From positions 61,226,407 through 61,290,406 of the forward strand of contig CM047817.1 of NCBI GenBank assembly GCA_026214975.1: a stretch of DNA of 64,000 nucleotides. Direction: 5' to 3'. Of this stretch, positions 9,001 to 21,127 are shown piece after piece. Position numbers and translations under genes: made by a program. Source of the stretch: Gentiana macrophylla. Taxonomy: Eukaryota; Streptophyta; Magnoliopsida; Gentianales; Gentianaceae. Within the stretch, counting starts at the first letter, position 1. The number at the start of each line of letters is the position of its first letter. The notes under the pieces were generated by a model. It ran no database searches. It was not told the origin of the DNA and worked only from the letters and a program-made list of their open reading frames with translations.

Positions 9001-11094
9001 GACTGAGTGGTGAGAGAGTTCAAGGTCTGGTTAACTCTCTCCTTTTTAAGGAATCACCCCTAGACCACTCAGCTTTGTGCTGAAAGTTAAACTTTCCTAT
9101 TCATTCGACTCTTTTCGGCGTAGGACCAATTACTCCCACTGGGCCTGAGACACTCAGGTGGTTTTACAAGAGGTCGAAGCAACCTGGAGTACCAAAACTC
9201 CATTCACAGGATAAGGTTTTGAACCAACCTCTCGTAATCCTATACGACCCACAAAGAGCCACACAGTTATCAATCACCTCAACAGACTATAAAGTCCACA
9301 CAACCATAATGGGTCAATGGTTAAACCATACTCCCACTGCGTTCTGGGTGGATTGACATTCTGATCTAGTAGTATTTATCAGTGTAATCACCAACAACCG
9401 ATGTTGGACGTGGTCTGATTAAATCTGATAGTAACTTTCTTTGGGTAACCGTACCCAAGGTCTAAGGTTGTTACTTATAGATTCTATCAGAAGAATTGTG
9501 ACAGTCCAACTGTCACTTTCTGATCTCAAGAATCTTACAACCAACCTTCACTCGTCTCATTAAGGTATTTCACGAACAGTCAAAATCTGAACGTATGCAC
9601 AAAATCTCTAGTCCTACCTTCAAGCATTAAATGCTAAATGCCTACATTTACGGAAGTGGTGTGAACCAAATTCACTCCTTATCCATAAATTCACTAGCAT
9701 CTTCTAGGTAGACTTCTCGGTTTACATAATAATGTTAACCGTTATTTTGCAACCAATTATCTTAATCGAGTTTAGCAGTGTATTGTAGTACATCAATAAC
9801 TATATAGGGCAAGTCTATGGTTTCTTTCTCAGTGAGAAATATTCCACTAGGAGGCAGGCTGAGCATCAGTCCCAAGACTATGCTATAGCCTATTTATGAG
9901 CATGGAATACTCTATTCTCTGCTAAAATCAGAGACTCCTCCTCGTATTCTTTTGATAAACTAAATCGCGTTTGAGTAGTCATCGGACAAAATGTCACCAC
10001 TCAAAAACTCCCACTAGCTTGTGTGTCTCTCACTAGACCCGAAGGTCAAGATGAACAAGCTATGTTACCCTTCAAATCTATTACCCTCTCCCGATTGAAA
10101 GGAAACTTAGTCATTGTTCCTTTGAGATAGTGTTTCTAGACCGGGAGATAGGAATCACCCTTAGCGATCGTCAGTCTTATCTCTAGGATATATGCACTAA
10201 TTAATCGATATTGAAGGGTCGTTTATCTTAATACGGAAACTTTTACCTTTAATAGTTTTAGATGTGTTACACATACCTATTCACTTTTCTTAGTGGTTTG
10301 TCTTTATCAAACAAAAGTCCGAGTCATGATTAAGTACTACAAATGTCATCTTCACTTTGTTTAAGGCAATCTGTAGTATCGAGATGAAAGTGAATCCATT
10401 TGTTTCAACGAATCCGTAAATGTAAAAATAATTTTTCTCGTGATATTCAAGGATAGAATCAAATTCATTTCCTTATATCACTCCCACTATTATAGTGAAA
10501 TAAGCGCCCGTTGTCTACTTTATTAATTGTTAATGCACAACTTCCTTGTTCTTCCAAAGAACTAAGCTACCGAGTCAAGTTACTCGGTTTAAGAAAGTCG
10601 CTAAGGATTCATTGGTTAAGTGATCCAAATCACTTTCCTTATCCTATACTTTCGTAATTAATTTTTCGGTTTAGCCTCAAAACTTTAGTTAAGATGATTA
10701 ACACTTATAGACATTCTTTCACATTCTCAACTTTCCTTAAAAGGAAATAGTCTTGAACTAGCAGTTCAATTGAGTAGACACTACTCGTGAAGCTGTGGGA
10801 TGTCTAATGAAAGCGTTACCAGTGGGACTAATTTTCTAATAAATTAGAAAAACAACAGATAAAAGCTCCCACTAGTTTATCGGTTCCAAATACCGTCTAA
10901 CTAGCGACACTTTAATTTATGATTCTCTAATTTTTCTATTAGAAAATTTCTCGTGTAGACACTACACAATTAAAATTCACTAGAAGAATTTTATCGTCCC
11001 AATCATTTTCAAACTAACTATGGTTGTCTCTCATTCAACACTGACAAATGAGTGACATACTTATTTACGTCACTTAAGTCTTGAAGGCTCAAAA

Positions 11095-11181
<87 letters not shown>

Positions 11182-12080
11182 TCGAAAAATTAATCGCATG
11201 TAAGATCAATAAGTACAACGTTCTAGTTACTTGCCACTTTTAACGAAGTCATTACTAGTCAATTTTACACTAGTGATCTAGCACCTAGAGAGATATATAA
11301 ATAGTTGTAAATAAAATTGACAGAAAATAAATCCAAATCATACACTACTAATAAATTTTAGGAACATAAACTAAGTACTTATAGTCTATCCTACCGTTCC
11401 AAGGATTTAATCTAATGCCTCAAAGGTCGCTTTAGGGTAGGTCAAAGAGGTTTCGATTAATATTGAAGATCGATTGAGAATCGAACATCTCATTTGTGAT
11501 CGTCAATCACCTTTCCTTTTTTTCAGCCAAGGTATTACCAAAATACCCCTTTATGAGCGTGACTCTCTGTTTTGATTTTTAGGTAGACCCAAGTATGCGC
11601 CTTAGGGTCGGTCGGTGACCCGACGAGTACCCAAAATCCTATCCTTTCGGAGACCAAGCCTTGAATTTTGATAGCGGTGAAGGCCTTCCTTAGGGGGCCG
11701 AAATCAAAGCCGGCACGAGGCGTCACCATTCTCTCACGTTGCTTGTGTCAACAGTATAGGCCGTGGGGTCGGCTGTCGCCTCTCCCGCTCCCACTCAATA
11801 TTTTGAAAAAAGTGGTGGGTTTACTGATCACGTTTTTGGACTTGATGTTACATTAAGGAACAATAAATCATAGGCCCAAATATTGTCGGTTATGTGGGCT
11901 AGCCCACCCGACCTATTTGTTGGAACATATGTGATCGTCGGACGGGTCAAGACCAGGGGAGCTCCGTTGAGCCGTAGTGGCTCTTCGGATGGCTCAGCCT
12001 TGCCGGACCCCCGTGCAAACGCCACACGTGGAGGGTGAAGTCGATCGAGCCGTAGCTACCGTTGACCACCCAACCGTGGT
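9001..12080. other. non-coding interior of the LARD-like element, left part
   Basis: Three kilobases without a credible ORF. The octamer CTCCCACT (AGTGGGAG on the minus strand) recurs at 9133, 9331, 10008, 10481, 10866 and 11788. A poly(A) run joins a TA microsatellite at 11091-11179. Bases 11560-12080 are markedly richer in G+C than the rest. Confidence 0.6.
11113..11179. repeat. (TA)n microsatellite preceded by poly(A)
   Basis: About 33 TA units follow a run of about 21 A. The IYIY-type ORF over it is a repeat artefact. Confidence 0.95.
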
Positions 12081-12440
12081 TAAACTGATGACAGTTAAAA
12101 TATACCTATTTATGTCATCAATTCTAACCTTAAATCAGAGTTAATTATATATATTTCATATTAAATCGCGTGTTTATATTTATTATTTAATGATAAGTGA
12201 TTATTAATGTGATAATTGGTATTTAGCTATTTTTATTATAAAAGAGCAATTATTTGTGTGATAAATACTGATTTTGCAGATCATAACGAATCGGGAAGAT
12301 AATTATCACGCAATTGAGAAATCTCAAGATAAAAGAGAAGAAAATCGGAGCATTGAAGAAAAGATTAATCAGATCAATTCAAAAGCATGGAGTGGGGAAC
12401 AAGTCAGATAAAGCGGAGTGAAAACGCGTAACAAGGGAAG

Positions 12441-12500
12441 GCTCGGTCGACCGAGCCTAGCCATTCGGTCGACCGAGCGTGTAGGTTCGGTTACCCGAGC
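12441..12500 (+). repeat. cluster of palindromic CTCGGTCGACCGAG motifs in U3
   Basis: GCTCGGTCGACCGAGC at 12441 is a perfect 16-base palindrome. TTCGGTCGACCGAGC follows at 12464 and the degenerate GTTCGGTTACCCGAGC at 12485. The cluster lies 60-120 bases upstream of the TATA box. The 3' LTR has the same cluster at 21482-21541. Further copies stand at 12901, 12924 and 12947, and past the primer site at 13830 and 13853. Confidence 0.92.
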
Positions 12501-12557
12501 CTAATTTGATAAATACATGTCAATCTTCTGAATTCTCCCTATGTCGGCTACAACTCC

Positions 12558-12565
12558 TATATAAA
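12558..12565 (+). promoter_or_regulatory. TATA box of the Athila 5' LTR
   Basis: TATATAAA follows CTACAACTCC and precedes ACAGCAGCC; the same context occurs in the 3' LTR at 21599. Confidence 0.75.
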
Positions 12566-13693
12566 CAGCAGCCACGATGCTGAGAAAAACACACCACTAC
12601 AACACAGAACAATTTCTACAATTTGAGTTTTTAAGTTTTAGTTTTCTTTTCTTTTCTTTATGTTCGTTCATTGTGGATTCATTGGATTCTCCGGTTGGGG
12701 AGCGCATTAAAGAGTGGGAGTCACTCGCCGTCGAGAGGTATGACTATTCAATTATGCAATCTTTATTCGTAGATCGGATGTATTTTATTATGGAGTAGTT
12801 TTTCTTGTATTGATTGCGTGATGTAGATTAATTTACGAACCCATATGTTTAGGTTAGAAACGTTAAGAAGTAATCATGATTTGTACCAACATAGAACTGT
12901 GTTCGGTCGACCGAGACATGTCATTCGGTCGCCCGAGTCTTTATCATTCGGTTGACCGGCGTGGTAATGTGTAGGGCAATATTATGATCGGCTTCGACTA
13001 CGTCAGATTCTCTGAATTGGAATTAAAACAAGTAATTAAACCTGATCAACTTAATTATTTGTCATCATAATTTAACATGAAACCCAAAAAGTGATTTTTA
13101 CTTAGGATATAGATTGAATCGGCATTTAAGAAGTACGCCTTACCCTAGGAATGTTGCTTAGATGAGCTTACGGTTTACACCGGCATCCCTAGTTTCGTAA
13201 TTGTGTCAGAAGTTATATGAGATAGAGGCATTAAAAGGCGAAGTCACGTAATGGAGGCACGATGATTTAGATGGCCTAACCGGAGCTAAATCTACCTTAG
13301 GGGATGACTCCCGTAGTCATAATAATTAATCCTTAACGTTTGTTTTATCTCGTTATCATCCTAATTCACATGGGGGAGTTATAATCTACTAGCGTAATCA
13401 ATACCATTTGTTTAGATAATATCAACCGTATTATCCGTGTTTTAGTAGTCTTTAGTTTGTCTTTGTGGTGTTTTGTGTCTTGTGGTTGTCACTATTTTAT
13501 TTACTGCATTTAGTTGGTCGTAGACCGCCCTTTCAATTTAGTTCTAATAGGATAAAGTTGTGTTTTATTTGTGCCGAGTCTCTGTGGGATCGACCTCGAC
13601 TCTATCTAGCTATACTACAATTGAACCTAGTTCTCTTGCTAGTGTGTTAGTAGGCATCGAGTTAATAATTTAACTTGACCTCAATCAAGTTTT

Positions 13694-13712
13694 TGGCGCC
13701 GTTGCCGGGGAC
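13694..13712 (+). promoter_or_regulatory. primer binding site, Asp-tRNA type
   Basis: TGGCGCCGTTGCCGGGGAC starts six bases after the 5' LTR end. It is the classical Athila/Tat primer site, complementary to the 3' end of tRNA-Asp. Confidence 0.9.
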
Positions 13713-14042
13713 TCGAGTCATTAAATTAAGATATAGCTTATTTTGTTAGAACTGGATTCGTGAATATTCTGTGAATAAGAGTCTCAGTATATTAGCAGTG
13801 TAAGTAAAAAAAAAAAAAAAAAAAAAAGAGTTCGGTCGACCGAACCATAGCTCTCGGTCGACCGAGAATTTATTTTCTTTTCTGTTTTCTGTTCTGTATT
13901 ATTTTTATGATATTCAGCTTCTGTTTTATTTACGTTTTCTATTCTCAAACTTATTACGAGTCTGTTTTAGTTTTATTTAGTTAGTTAAAGGCCTAGCCTT
14001 TACTAGTGATTAATTGTTTTATTGTTGTTTATTATTTTATAG
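13713..14042. other. Athila leader
   Basis: The non-coding leader between primer site and gag holds a poly(A) run (13807-13827) followed by two more TCGGTCGACCGA palindromes (13830-13867) and T-rich sequence. It ends in TTTTATAG just before gag, which could be a splice acceptor; that is only a possibility. Confidence 0.6.
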
Positions 14043-15472
14043 TACGCTACTCGGAAATCGAAGGAACCGCTTGAGCCTTATAATCCTGAAATAGAGAAAT
14101 TTGCGAGAAGGAATAGGAAGTTAGCTAGGGAACTGGCTAAACAAGGAGAAGAGGATCCAAATCTTGAGGAAAGCGAGCAAGGAGTGGAAGAAGGACATAC
14201 AACCGATCATTCTGAACATTCCGAATCTGAAACAGAAATGGAAGGCAATCCAGTCAATCCAAACCAGGTACCTAATCCTATTATTAATCCTGTTATCAAT
14301 AATGCCAATAATGTGAATGAAAATGCTAATAATGAGAACCAAGCCCTAGTTCAAGGAGCGAGGCGCACTTTGCAAAGTTATGCAACGCCCACTATTGAGC
14401 AATTCATCCCCGCTATCGTAGCACCGCAAGATCTCGCGGAAATCTATCACCCTAGGCCTAATGTAATTCAAATGGTGACCAACTATTCTACTTTTCATGG
14501 AATTGAGCGAGGATCCTGGTGTTCACGTGACAAATTTCTTGGAAATCGTTATACTGATGAAACCGTAATTAATCCCGGAGGAACATTCGTCTTAAGCTTT
14601 TCCCTTTCACTTTGAAAGATAAAGCTAAGCAATGGCTTCTCTCTTTAGAGGTTGGATCTATCACTACTTGGGAAAAATTGTTGCAAAAATTCATGAATAA
14701 GAATTTTCCTTGGGAAAAACCTTTAAGTTAAGTTACGCCAAGACATCCTAGGATTTAAGCAACAACACTGGGAGAGTTTTGATCAAGCTTGGGAGCGTTT
14801 CAAGGAAGAAGCTATGAGAAGTGTCCTCATCATGACATCTCTCTTTGGCTTTTAATGCAAACTTTTACCATGGGTTGAGAGAGACGGAGAAAATCAGAGT
14901 AGACGCTCGGCAATGGAGCGTTTGTTCTTTTATCTCCGAGGAGGCACAAGGAAGATGGAGCAAATAGCGATGAATAGCCAATGGGAGGCAATGACATAGC
15001 TCTTTGTGAAGATGGTCGTGACATATTTGATGATAGTGCATCTACCAAAATCTTAGAACAACTTTACATTATCAACAATAAGGTAGATGGGATGCAAGAG
15101 AGGATGACAAGAGTGGAGAAAGGGGCTGGAATCGAGGTAGCACCTCAAAGTGAGAATGCTGGTACTAAAGAAGCCAATTATATCGGGGGAGGGTATAGGC
15201 CTAATCATAACCATCCTGGATTCCGATATAGTGACATTAATGCAGAAGAAAGGCCTAAACCGCCTACCACTTATGTACCACAGCAAACTAAAACTTTTGG
15301 TTGGGAAGCTGTGATAGAAAAACTGAGTAATGTCGTCACTGACAATATGGGACAACTTTCAAAATCTATGGCTGATTTAGCCACTAACTTTAGCCAATAT
15401 TGTCAGAAGACCGATGCTAAGGTGACCAATCAAGAAGCTCTAGTCCAAAACCTCACGCATCCGGACAACTAG
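14043..15472 (+). pseudogene. Athila gag, frameshifted
   Basis: Coding resemblance begins at about 14047 (ATRKSKEPLEPYNP) without an intact ATG in context. The longest clear piece is 14184-14615, with the capsid-type segment FHGIERGS, then a shift at about 14612 into AKQWLLSLEVGSITTWEKL, a standard retrotransposon gag signature. More shifts follow. 14981-15472 gives the C-terminal part with a coiled-coil-like segment (LEQLYIINNKVDGMQERM) and an Asn/Gln-rich end. Gag would form the virus-like particle. No zinc knuckle is seen. Confidence 0.85.
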
Positions 15473-15537
15473 CTGAGCAAGTCTCAACTAGACCTCCTGG
15501 AGGGTTACCAAGTAACACTGAGAAGAACCCTAAGGAT

Positions 15538-17934
15538 TTGAATGCGATCATGACAAGAAGTGGAAAGGAGGTAACTCCACCATCCTTGCAAGAGAAAGAG
15601 AAAGTCACAAAGAATAAGGATGGTGAGCCAAGCAATGAGACTAATACTTCCGAGTCTTTGCCTAAGCAAAGAACGTATAAAGAACCTGTTGACCCTAGAG
15701 TTGAACTTTACGATAACAAGTATCCAATTTTCACTGATGTCGATCCTTCGACTCTACCTTATCCTCCACCAAATCCGAAGCCTAAGTTTGATAATAAGAG
15801 GTATAAGAAGTTCGTGGATATGTTTAGTAAGTTACAAATCAATATACCCCCAGTTGAAGCACTAGCTGAAATGCCTGAGTACACCAAGTTTTTAAAAGAC
15901 ACCGTCTCAACTAAAAGGAAACTTCTAGATTTAGAGACCATATGCCTTAATGAGGAGTGCTCAGCCATTCTTCAACATAAGTTACCCCCAAAATGCAAAG
16001 ATCCGGGAAGTTTTCTCATTCCCTGCACCATAGGTAACGTATGTTTAAACAAAGCTTTGTGTGATCTAGGAGCTAGCGTGAACCTGATGCCACTATCTAT
16101 TTTTTGGAAGCTAGGCATGAAAGATCTTAAGAAGACCTCAATCACACTGCAATTAGCTGACCGTTCTGTCAAAGAACCGTGTGGAGTGGTTGAGGATGTG
16201 CTAGTAAGAGTTGAAAAGTTTGTATTTCCTGTCGACTTTGTGGTATTAGATATGGTAGCTAACTACGAAGTGCCCTTGATATTAGGGAGACCTTTCATGG
16301 CCACTAGTAGAACGCTAATTGATGTTTACAAGGGCGAGTTAGTGTTAAGAGTGAATGAAGAGAGAGTTGCATTCAATGTCTTCGACACTTTGAAGCAACC
16401 TGATGATGGAGAGGATGCATGTTTCATGTTAGATTCCATTGATAGGATCGTTCAAGAATTTCAACAACATGAAAGTATAAAGGATTTCTTGGATGCTGTC
16501 TTAGAAGATGAAGATGAAGTCAAGTACGTGAGTAGTGAGGAGGAGAAGATGATATGGTCAGGATGTAGTAGAGGGACCCAAAGGCCTGTAGAGGAAGTAA
16601 GTGCTGCGGAGATTGAAAGATTCTATCATAGGCCAACGTGGCATAAGTACTTCGAACTCAAACTCACTGGTCAAAAGTGCAAGACCTCTTTGGAAGAGCC
16701 TCCCACAAATTTGACTTTAAAACCTCTTCCTGCAAATTTGAAGTATGTATTTCTTCAAGATGAGACTTTGCCGCTAATTATATCTTCTTCCTTGACGGAC
16801 TTACAAGAGGAGAAACTAATGAGAGTTCTGAGAGAGTACCACGGAGAATTTGGATGGACCATAGCTGACGTTAAGGTCATTAGTCCTAGCGTATGTATGC
16901 ACAAGATCTCCGTGGACCCTGAAAAGAAGGCGGTTGCACAACCTCAGAGGCGTTTAACACCACAATTAAAGGAAGTGGTTAGGGATGAGGTTATAAAAAT
17001 GCTAGAAATGGGGATTATATTTCCAATTGCTGATAGCGAATGGGTAAGCCCTATCCATGTAGTTCCCAAAAAGGGAGGATTGACGGTGCAAGCCAATGAG
17101 TTGAATGAGTTAATTCCTGTGAGGCTAATCACCGGTCATCGAGTATGCATAGACTTTAGGAAACTAAATGATGCGACTCATAAGGACCATTTTCCTCTTC
17201 CCTTCATCGATCAAATGCTCGAGAGACTGAGCGGGCATGCTTTCTATTGTTTTCTTGACGGGTATTCGGGATACTATCAAATCCACATCTCGCCCGAAGA
17301 TCATGAGAAAACAACGTTTACATGCCCATATGGGACATTTGCGTATAATCGAATGCCATTTGGATTGTGTAATGCCCCCGCGACATTTCAACGATGTATG
17401 ATGTCATTATTTGCGGATATGGTGGAAGACTTCTTGGAAATCTTTATGGATGATTTCTCCATGTTTGGAGACGATTTCGATTCATGTCTCACACATCTAG
17501 CACGAGTGTTGAAGAGATGTGAAGAGACGAATCTTGTGCTTAACTGGGAGAAATGTCATTTGATGGTTACGGAAGGTATAGTACTAGGCCACCGCATATC
17601 AAAGAACGGTACAGAGGTGGATAGAGCAAAAGTTGAGGTGATCGAGAAATTACCTCCACCTACTAATCTTAAAACTTTGCGAGGTTTTTTAGGCCACGCC
17701 GGATTTTATCGTAGGTTTATCAAGGACTTTTCCCTAATCTCTAGACCTCTTACCGAATTATTGGCCAAGGATGTGCCATTCGTGTTTTCTAATGAGTGCA
17801 TAAAAGCTTTCAACGAAATAAAAGTAGATCGATTCGCACCCGTTCGTCGCACCGATTGGGATCTTCCGTTTGAACCGATGTGTGATGCAAGTGATCTTCT
17901 TTGTTGGCGCCGCTTTGGGTCAAAGAAAATATAA
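15538..17934 (+). pseudogene. Athila protease and reverse transcriptase (long frame)
   Basis: This open frame of 798 codons starts with the usual Athila segment (NAIMTRSGKEV). The protease motif LCDLGASVNLMP lies near residue 180. RT blocks follow: VSPIHVVPKKGG, RVCIDFRKLNDATHKDHFP, FLDGYSGYYQI, MPFGLCNAPATFQRCM, and the catalytic box FMDDFSMFG near residue 640 (16.0-17.5 kb). The tether GFLGHAGFYRRFIKDFS precedes RNase H. The enzyme copies element RNA into cDNA and the protease cuts the polyprotein. The frame is intact through RT but shifts at about 17900, so RNase H and integrase are detached. The upstream gag frame is also lost. Confidence 0.95.
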
Positions 17935-18230
17935 GATTTTTAGGCCTATTTATTATGCAAGCCGGACTTTGAATGCTACCCAAAGAAATTACCCCACAAC
18001 GGAGAAGGAACTTTTGGCCGTAATCTTTGCTTTTGACAAGTTTAGATCTTACTTAGTGGGATCTAAAGTCACCGTGTGTGGATCGACCATGCGGCTCTTA
18101 AGTATCTCTAGCAAAGCAAGATTCAAAGCCTAGATTGTTGAGATGGATTCTCTGCTTTGCAAGAATTTGACGTAGAAATCCGAGATAAGAAAGGAAGTGA
18201 GAACGTGGTGGCCGATCATCTATCGCGCTT
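17870..18230 (+). pseudogene. Athila RNase H, frameshifted
   Basis: After a shift the frame 17870-18133 carries MCDASD-like sequence, RPIYYASRTLN and TTEKELLAVIFAFDKFRSYL. A second shift near 18110-18155 leads to QEFDVEIRDKKGSENVVADHLSR at 18157-18230. RNase H would remove template RNA. Confidence 0.9.
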
Positions 18231-19668
18231 ACAATTAGAGGATGGTGAGGAATTACCTGAGATAGGAGAATCTTTTCCTGATGAACAACTTTTCTCCATC
18301 ACTACCATCGGGGAACATGATGATTGTGTTGCAGTTTCTTCACGAATAGAGGTTGTGAAGGAGAAGAAGCAACCATGGTTTAGTTTGTTTGTTAATTATC
18401 TATCCGCAAAGTACCTACCACCAAATCTCACTATCCAAGAAAGAAAAAAATTCTTTAAAGATCTTAGACACTATTATTGGGATGAGCCTTATTTGTTTAA
18501 GCTAGGATCTGATAATGTTTTTCGAAGGTGTGTGCCAGAGGAAGAGTATAATAATATCCTGAAGCATTGTCATTCTTATGAAGTTGGAGGACACTACGGG
18601 GGAGATAAAACTGCGGCCAAGGTCCTCCAATGCGGTTTTTATTGGCCGACATTGTTTAAGGATGCACACCAATTTGCAAAAGCATGTCATGCTTGTCAAA
18701 TGACAGGAAATATTTCACGGAGGAATGAGATGCCACTTAAGAGCATCTTAGAAGTAGAACTTTTTGACGTTTGAGGAATAGATTTCGTTGGACCCTTCAC
18801 TTCATCATTATCTAACCGATATATCTTAGTTGTTGTTGATTATGTATCCAAATGGGTTGAGGCCATTGCTTCTCCTACTAACGATGCTAGGGTTGTGGTT
18901 AGATTCTTCAAAAAGAATATTTTTTACAAGGTTTGGGACGCCTAGGGCGATTATAAGCGACAATGGTAGTCATTTTTGTAATAAACCTTTTGAAAGGCTG
19001 ATGATTAAGTATGGGGTTCGACATAAGCTAGCTACCGCATATCACCCCCAGACTAGTGGACAGGTAGAAGTCACCAATCGAGAGATAAAGCGTATCCTGG
19101 AGAAAACTGTCAATACGACTAAGAAGGATTGGTCGTTACGTTTAGACGACGCTTTATGGGCTTATAGGACTGCATATAAAACCTCGATTGGAATGTCACC
19201 GTATAGGATTGTTTTTGGAAAGGCATGTCATCTACTGTGGGGCTGGAGCACCGGGCCATGTGGGCAACAAGGATGCTAAATTTTGATGAGACGTTGGCCG
19301 GTGAGAAGAGGATGTTAGAATTAACTCGCCTGGAGGAGTTTCGTTTAGAGGCATACGAGAATGCCAAGATTTTCAAGGAGCGCACGAAGAAGTTCCATGA
19401 TAAAAATTTTTTGGAGATGACCTTTCAAGAGGGTGATCTGGTTCTCTTGTACAATTCGCGCTTAAGACTCTTCCCGGGTAAGTTGAAATCAAGATGGTGT
19501 GGCCCATTTCAAGTACAACAAGTCTTTCCTTCTGGAGCGGTGGAGCTATTCAATTTTAAAGACGGGTCCAGATTTGTGGTCAATGGACATCGTGTGAAGC
19601 ATTATCAAGGGCTTCCGCCTGATGCTGAGGAGGAGGTTTTGTACCTCGATGACCCTGTCTATGAATAA
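18231..19668 (+). pseudogene. Athila integrase, broken by a stop and frameshifts
   Basis: The zinc finger reads HSYEVGGHYGGD then CHACQMTGN near 18570-18710. A TGA at 18772 (in FDV*GIDF, where the family has Trp) interrupts just before the first catalytic Asp (IDFVGPF). Shifts follow near 18925 and 19240. The second Asp is in ISDNGSHF (near 18960) and Glu in [13 protein letters not shown] (near 19060). The last frame, 19225-19668, has the C-terminal GPFQVQQVFPSGAVEL segment. There is no chromodomain, as expected for Athila. Confidence 0.92.
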
Positions 19669-21127
19669 ACCATCGTGAACTGAGTCGATCTAGCGACTAT
19701 AAATTTAGAACTACTACCTATAACTATCTTTTTCGTTTTTCTTTTTAATAAAGTAGCATGCGCCTATCACGGTTTTTTTCATCTCACCATGTTCCGAGTC
19801 TAAGTTCGGAATAAACGAGGTTTTTTCCTTGATAGCCGTCATGTGAGTTTTTATTTAGGTTTAAATCCCTTTTGGTCTTGTCCATGGCAGTATAAAGTAA
19901 AGTGGCTTAAACTGTTTTTAGATATTTATAGCTAATTACTGCCACATTCTTTTATAACTTCCATAGACATGGTATTTGACGATTTCGTGGAGCTTGTTTG
20001 CTTGTACAGGATGTGTTTGTCTCTCCACGATGTGCCGATGATTACTCCGATATTGTTTCTTTACTTGGGAGCCGTTTCCAGAGCTAAGTCTTTCATCTTG
20101 CACTCTCATTTATTTTTGTCATTGAGGACAATGCCATGTTTAAGTGGGGGGCAAGGGACTTAGCTATATGTTGAAAATATATGTTGAAAAAGTCAAGGGG
20201 AACGGAATACTGAGACAATATTGAGCCAAATTTAACAAAATTTATGGATAAATGCCAAGTTGTTTAACTCGTACCCTTAAACTTGTGAAGCTCTTATACT
20301 TAGAATTGATAGGAAATGAACCAAGTTGCGTGAGTACGTGGTCATATTATACTTTTGCGATAGATTGTTAGTAAACTTAAGGATATTCATGCCAACAATT
20401 GCAAGTAGTTAGGTATTGTTCAATTACTCAACATGTGAATCGCTTAGTACCGCATGAGTTATAATAATTGAAAGAAGTATGTGTACATTTGTAGATAATT
20501 GGTTATGAGGACCTAGTGTCGATATTTGTCGACTGATGTATTCTGATCTTCTAGCCAACAAAAGCGGAGTAATAAGCTTGGGACGTACCTGTGTTTTGAC
20601 AATGCATTAAAACACTAACATTACCAAAGTAGCCCCGCGCTTGTGGTAATATTCGATGCTATGCTTAATCTAAGATAGGGGGATACTCTGTGAAAAGTTT
20701 TCTTCCTTGAGATTAGTAGTATTCGAAAAATATGCAAAATTGAAAAAAAAAAATTCGAATTTTTAGAGGCTTTGAGTAGTACTCGGTCTCCAAGTCCAAA
20801 ATCCCTAGAGATACGCTCTTGCTTATTGTTCTAGTGCTTTAACCATTGCGAGGCATAAGAAGTATGAATGCTGATGTTGGTAAATTTTGATATGAAGTTT
20901 GCATAAACTCTAATCTTGCTACATTTACATAAAATCAATGCACATGCACACAATCACTTCGATTCATAGCGAGTAATGAATAATGCTTATCTTATGAGCA
21001 TGACTGGTATGAGTTGACTCGAGTTTCTTGTGTAAGTATGAGTTGACCATGGAAAATGTTGTCTTGGGGAATGACTTATTGATGCTTTGTTCGGGACGAA
21101 GCAAATTTTAAGTGGGGGGGGGCATTT
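19669..21127. other. Athila 3' non-coding region with two polypurine-like tracts
   Basis: No ORF resembling the Athila env-like protein is present. The purine tract AAGTGGGGGGGGG at 21110-21122 lies just before the 3' LTR and is the functional-looking one. A near copy, AAGTGGGGGGCAAGGG, lies at 20142-20157, almost 1 kb upstream. The rest is T-rich, with no other features seen. Confidence 0.75.
21110..21122 (+). promoter_or_regulatory. polypurine tract of the Athila element
   Basis: A run of one AAGT followed by nine G stands five bases before the TGATGACAG start of the 3' LTR. Confidence 0.85.

Larger units (their letters stand above)
12086..13687 (+). repeat. 5' LTR of the Athila element
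   Basis: It starts TGATGACAGTTAAAATATAC and ends GACCTCAATCA. It contains three GGTCGACC-type palindromes upstream of a TATA box (12558) and three related motifs in the presumed transcribed part (12901-12960). It matches 21128-22727 along its whole length. Confidence 0.95.

Noticed and set aside
11018..11218. ORF with a long Ile-Tyr run
   Set aside because: It is the (TA)n microsatellite; the same applies to ORFs at 40392-40673 and 46958-47269.
19669..21127. An env-like gene in the Athila element
   Set aside because: No ORF above about 65 codons and no membrane-protein pattern in this interval.
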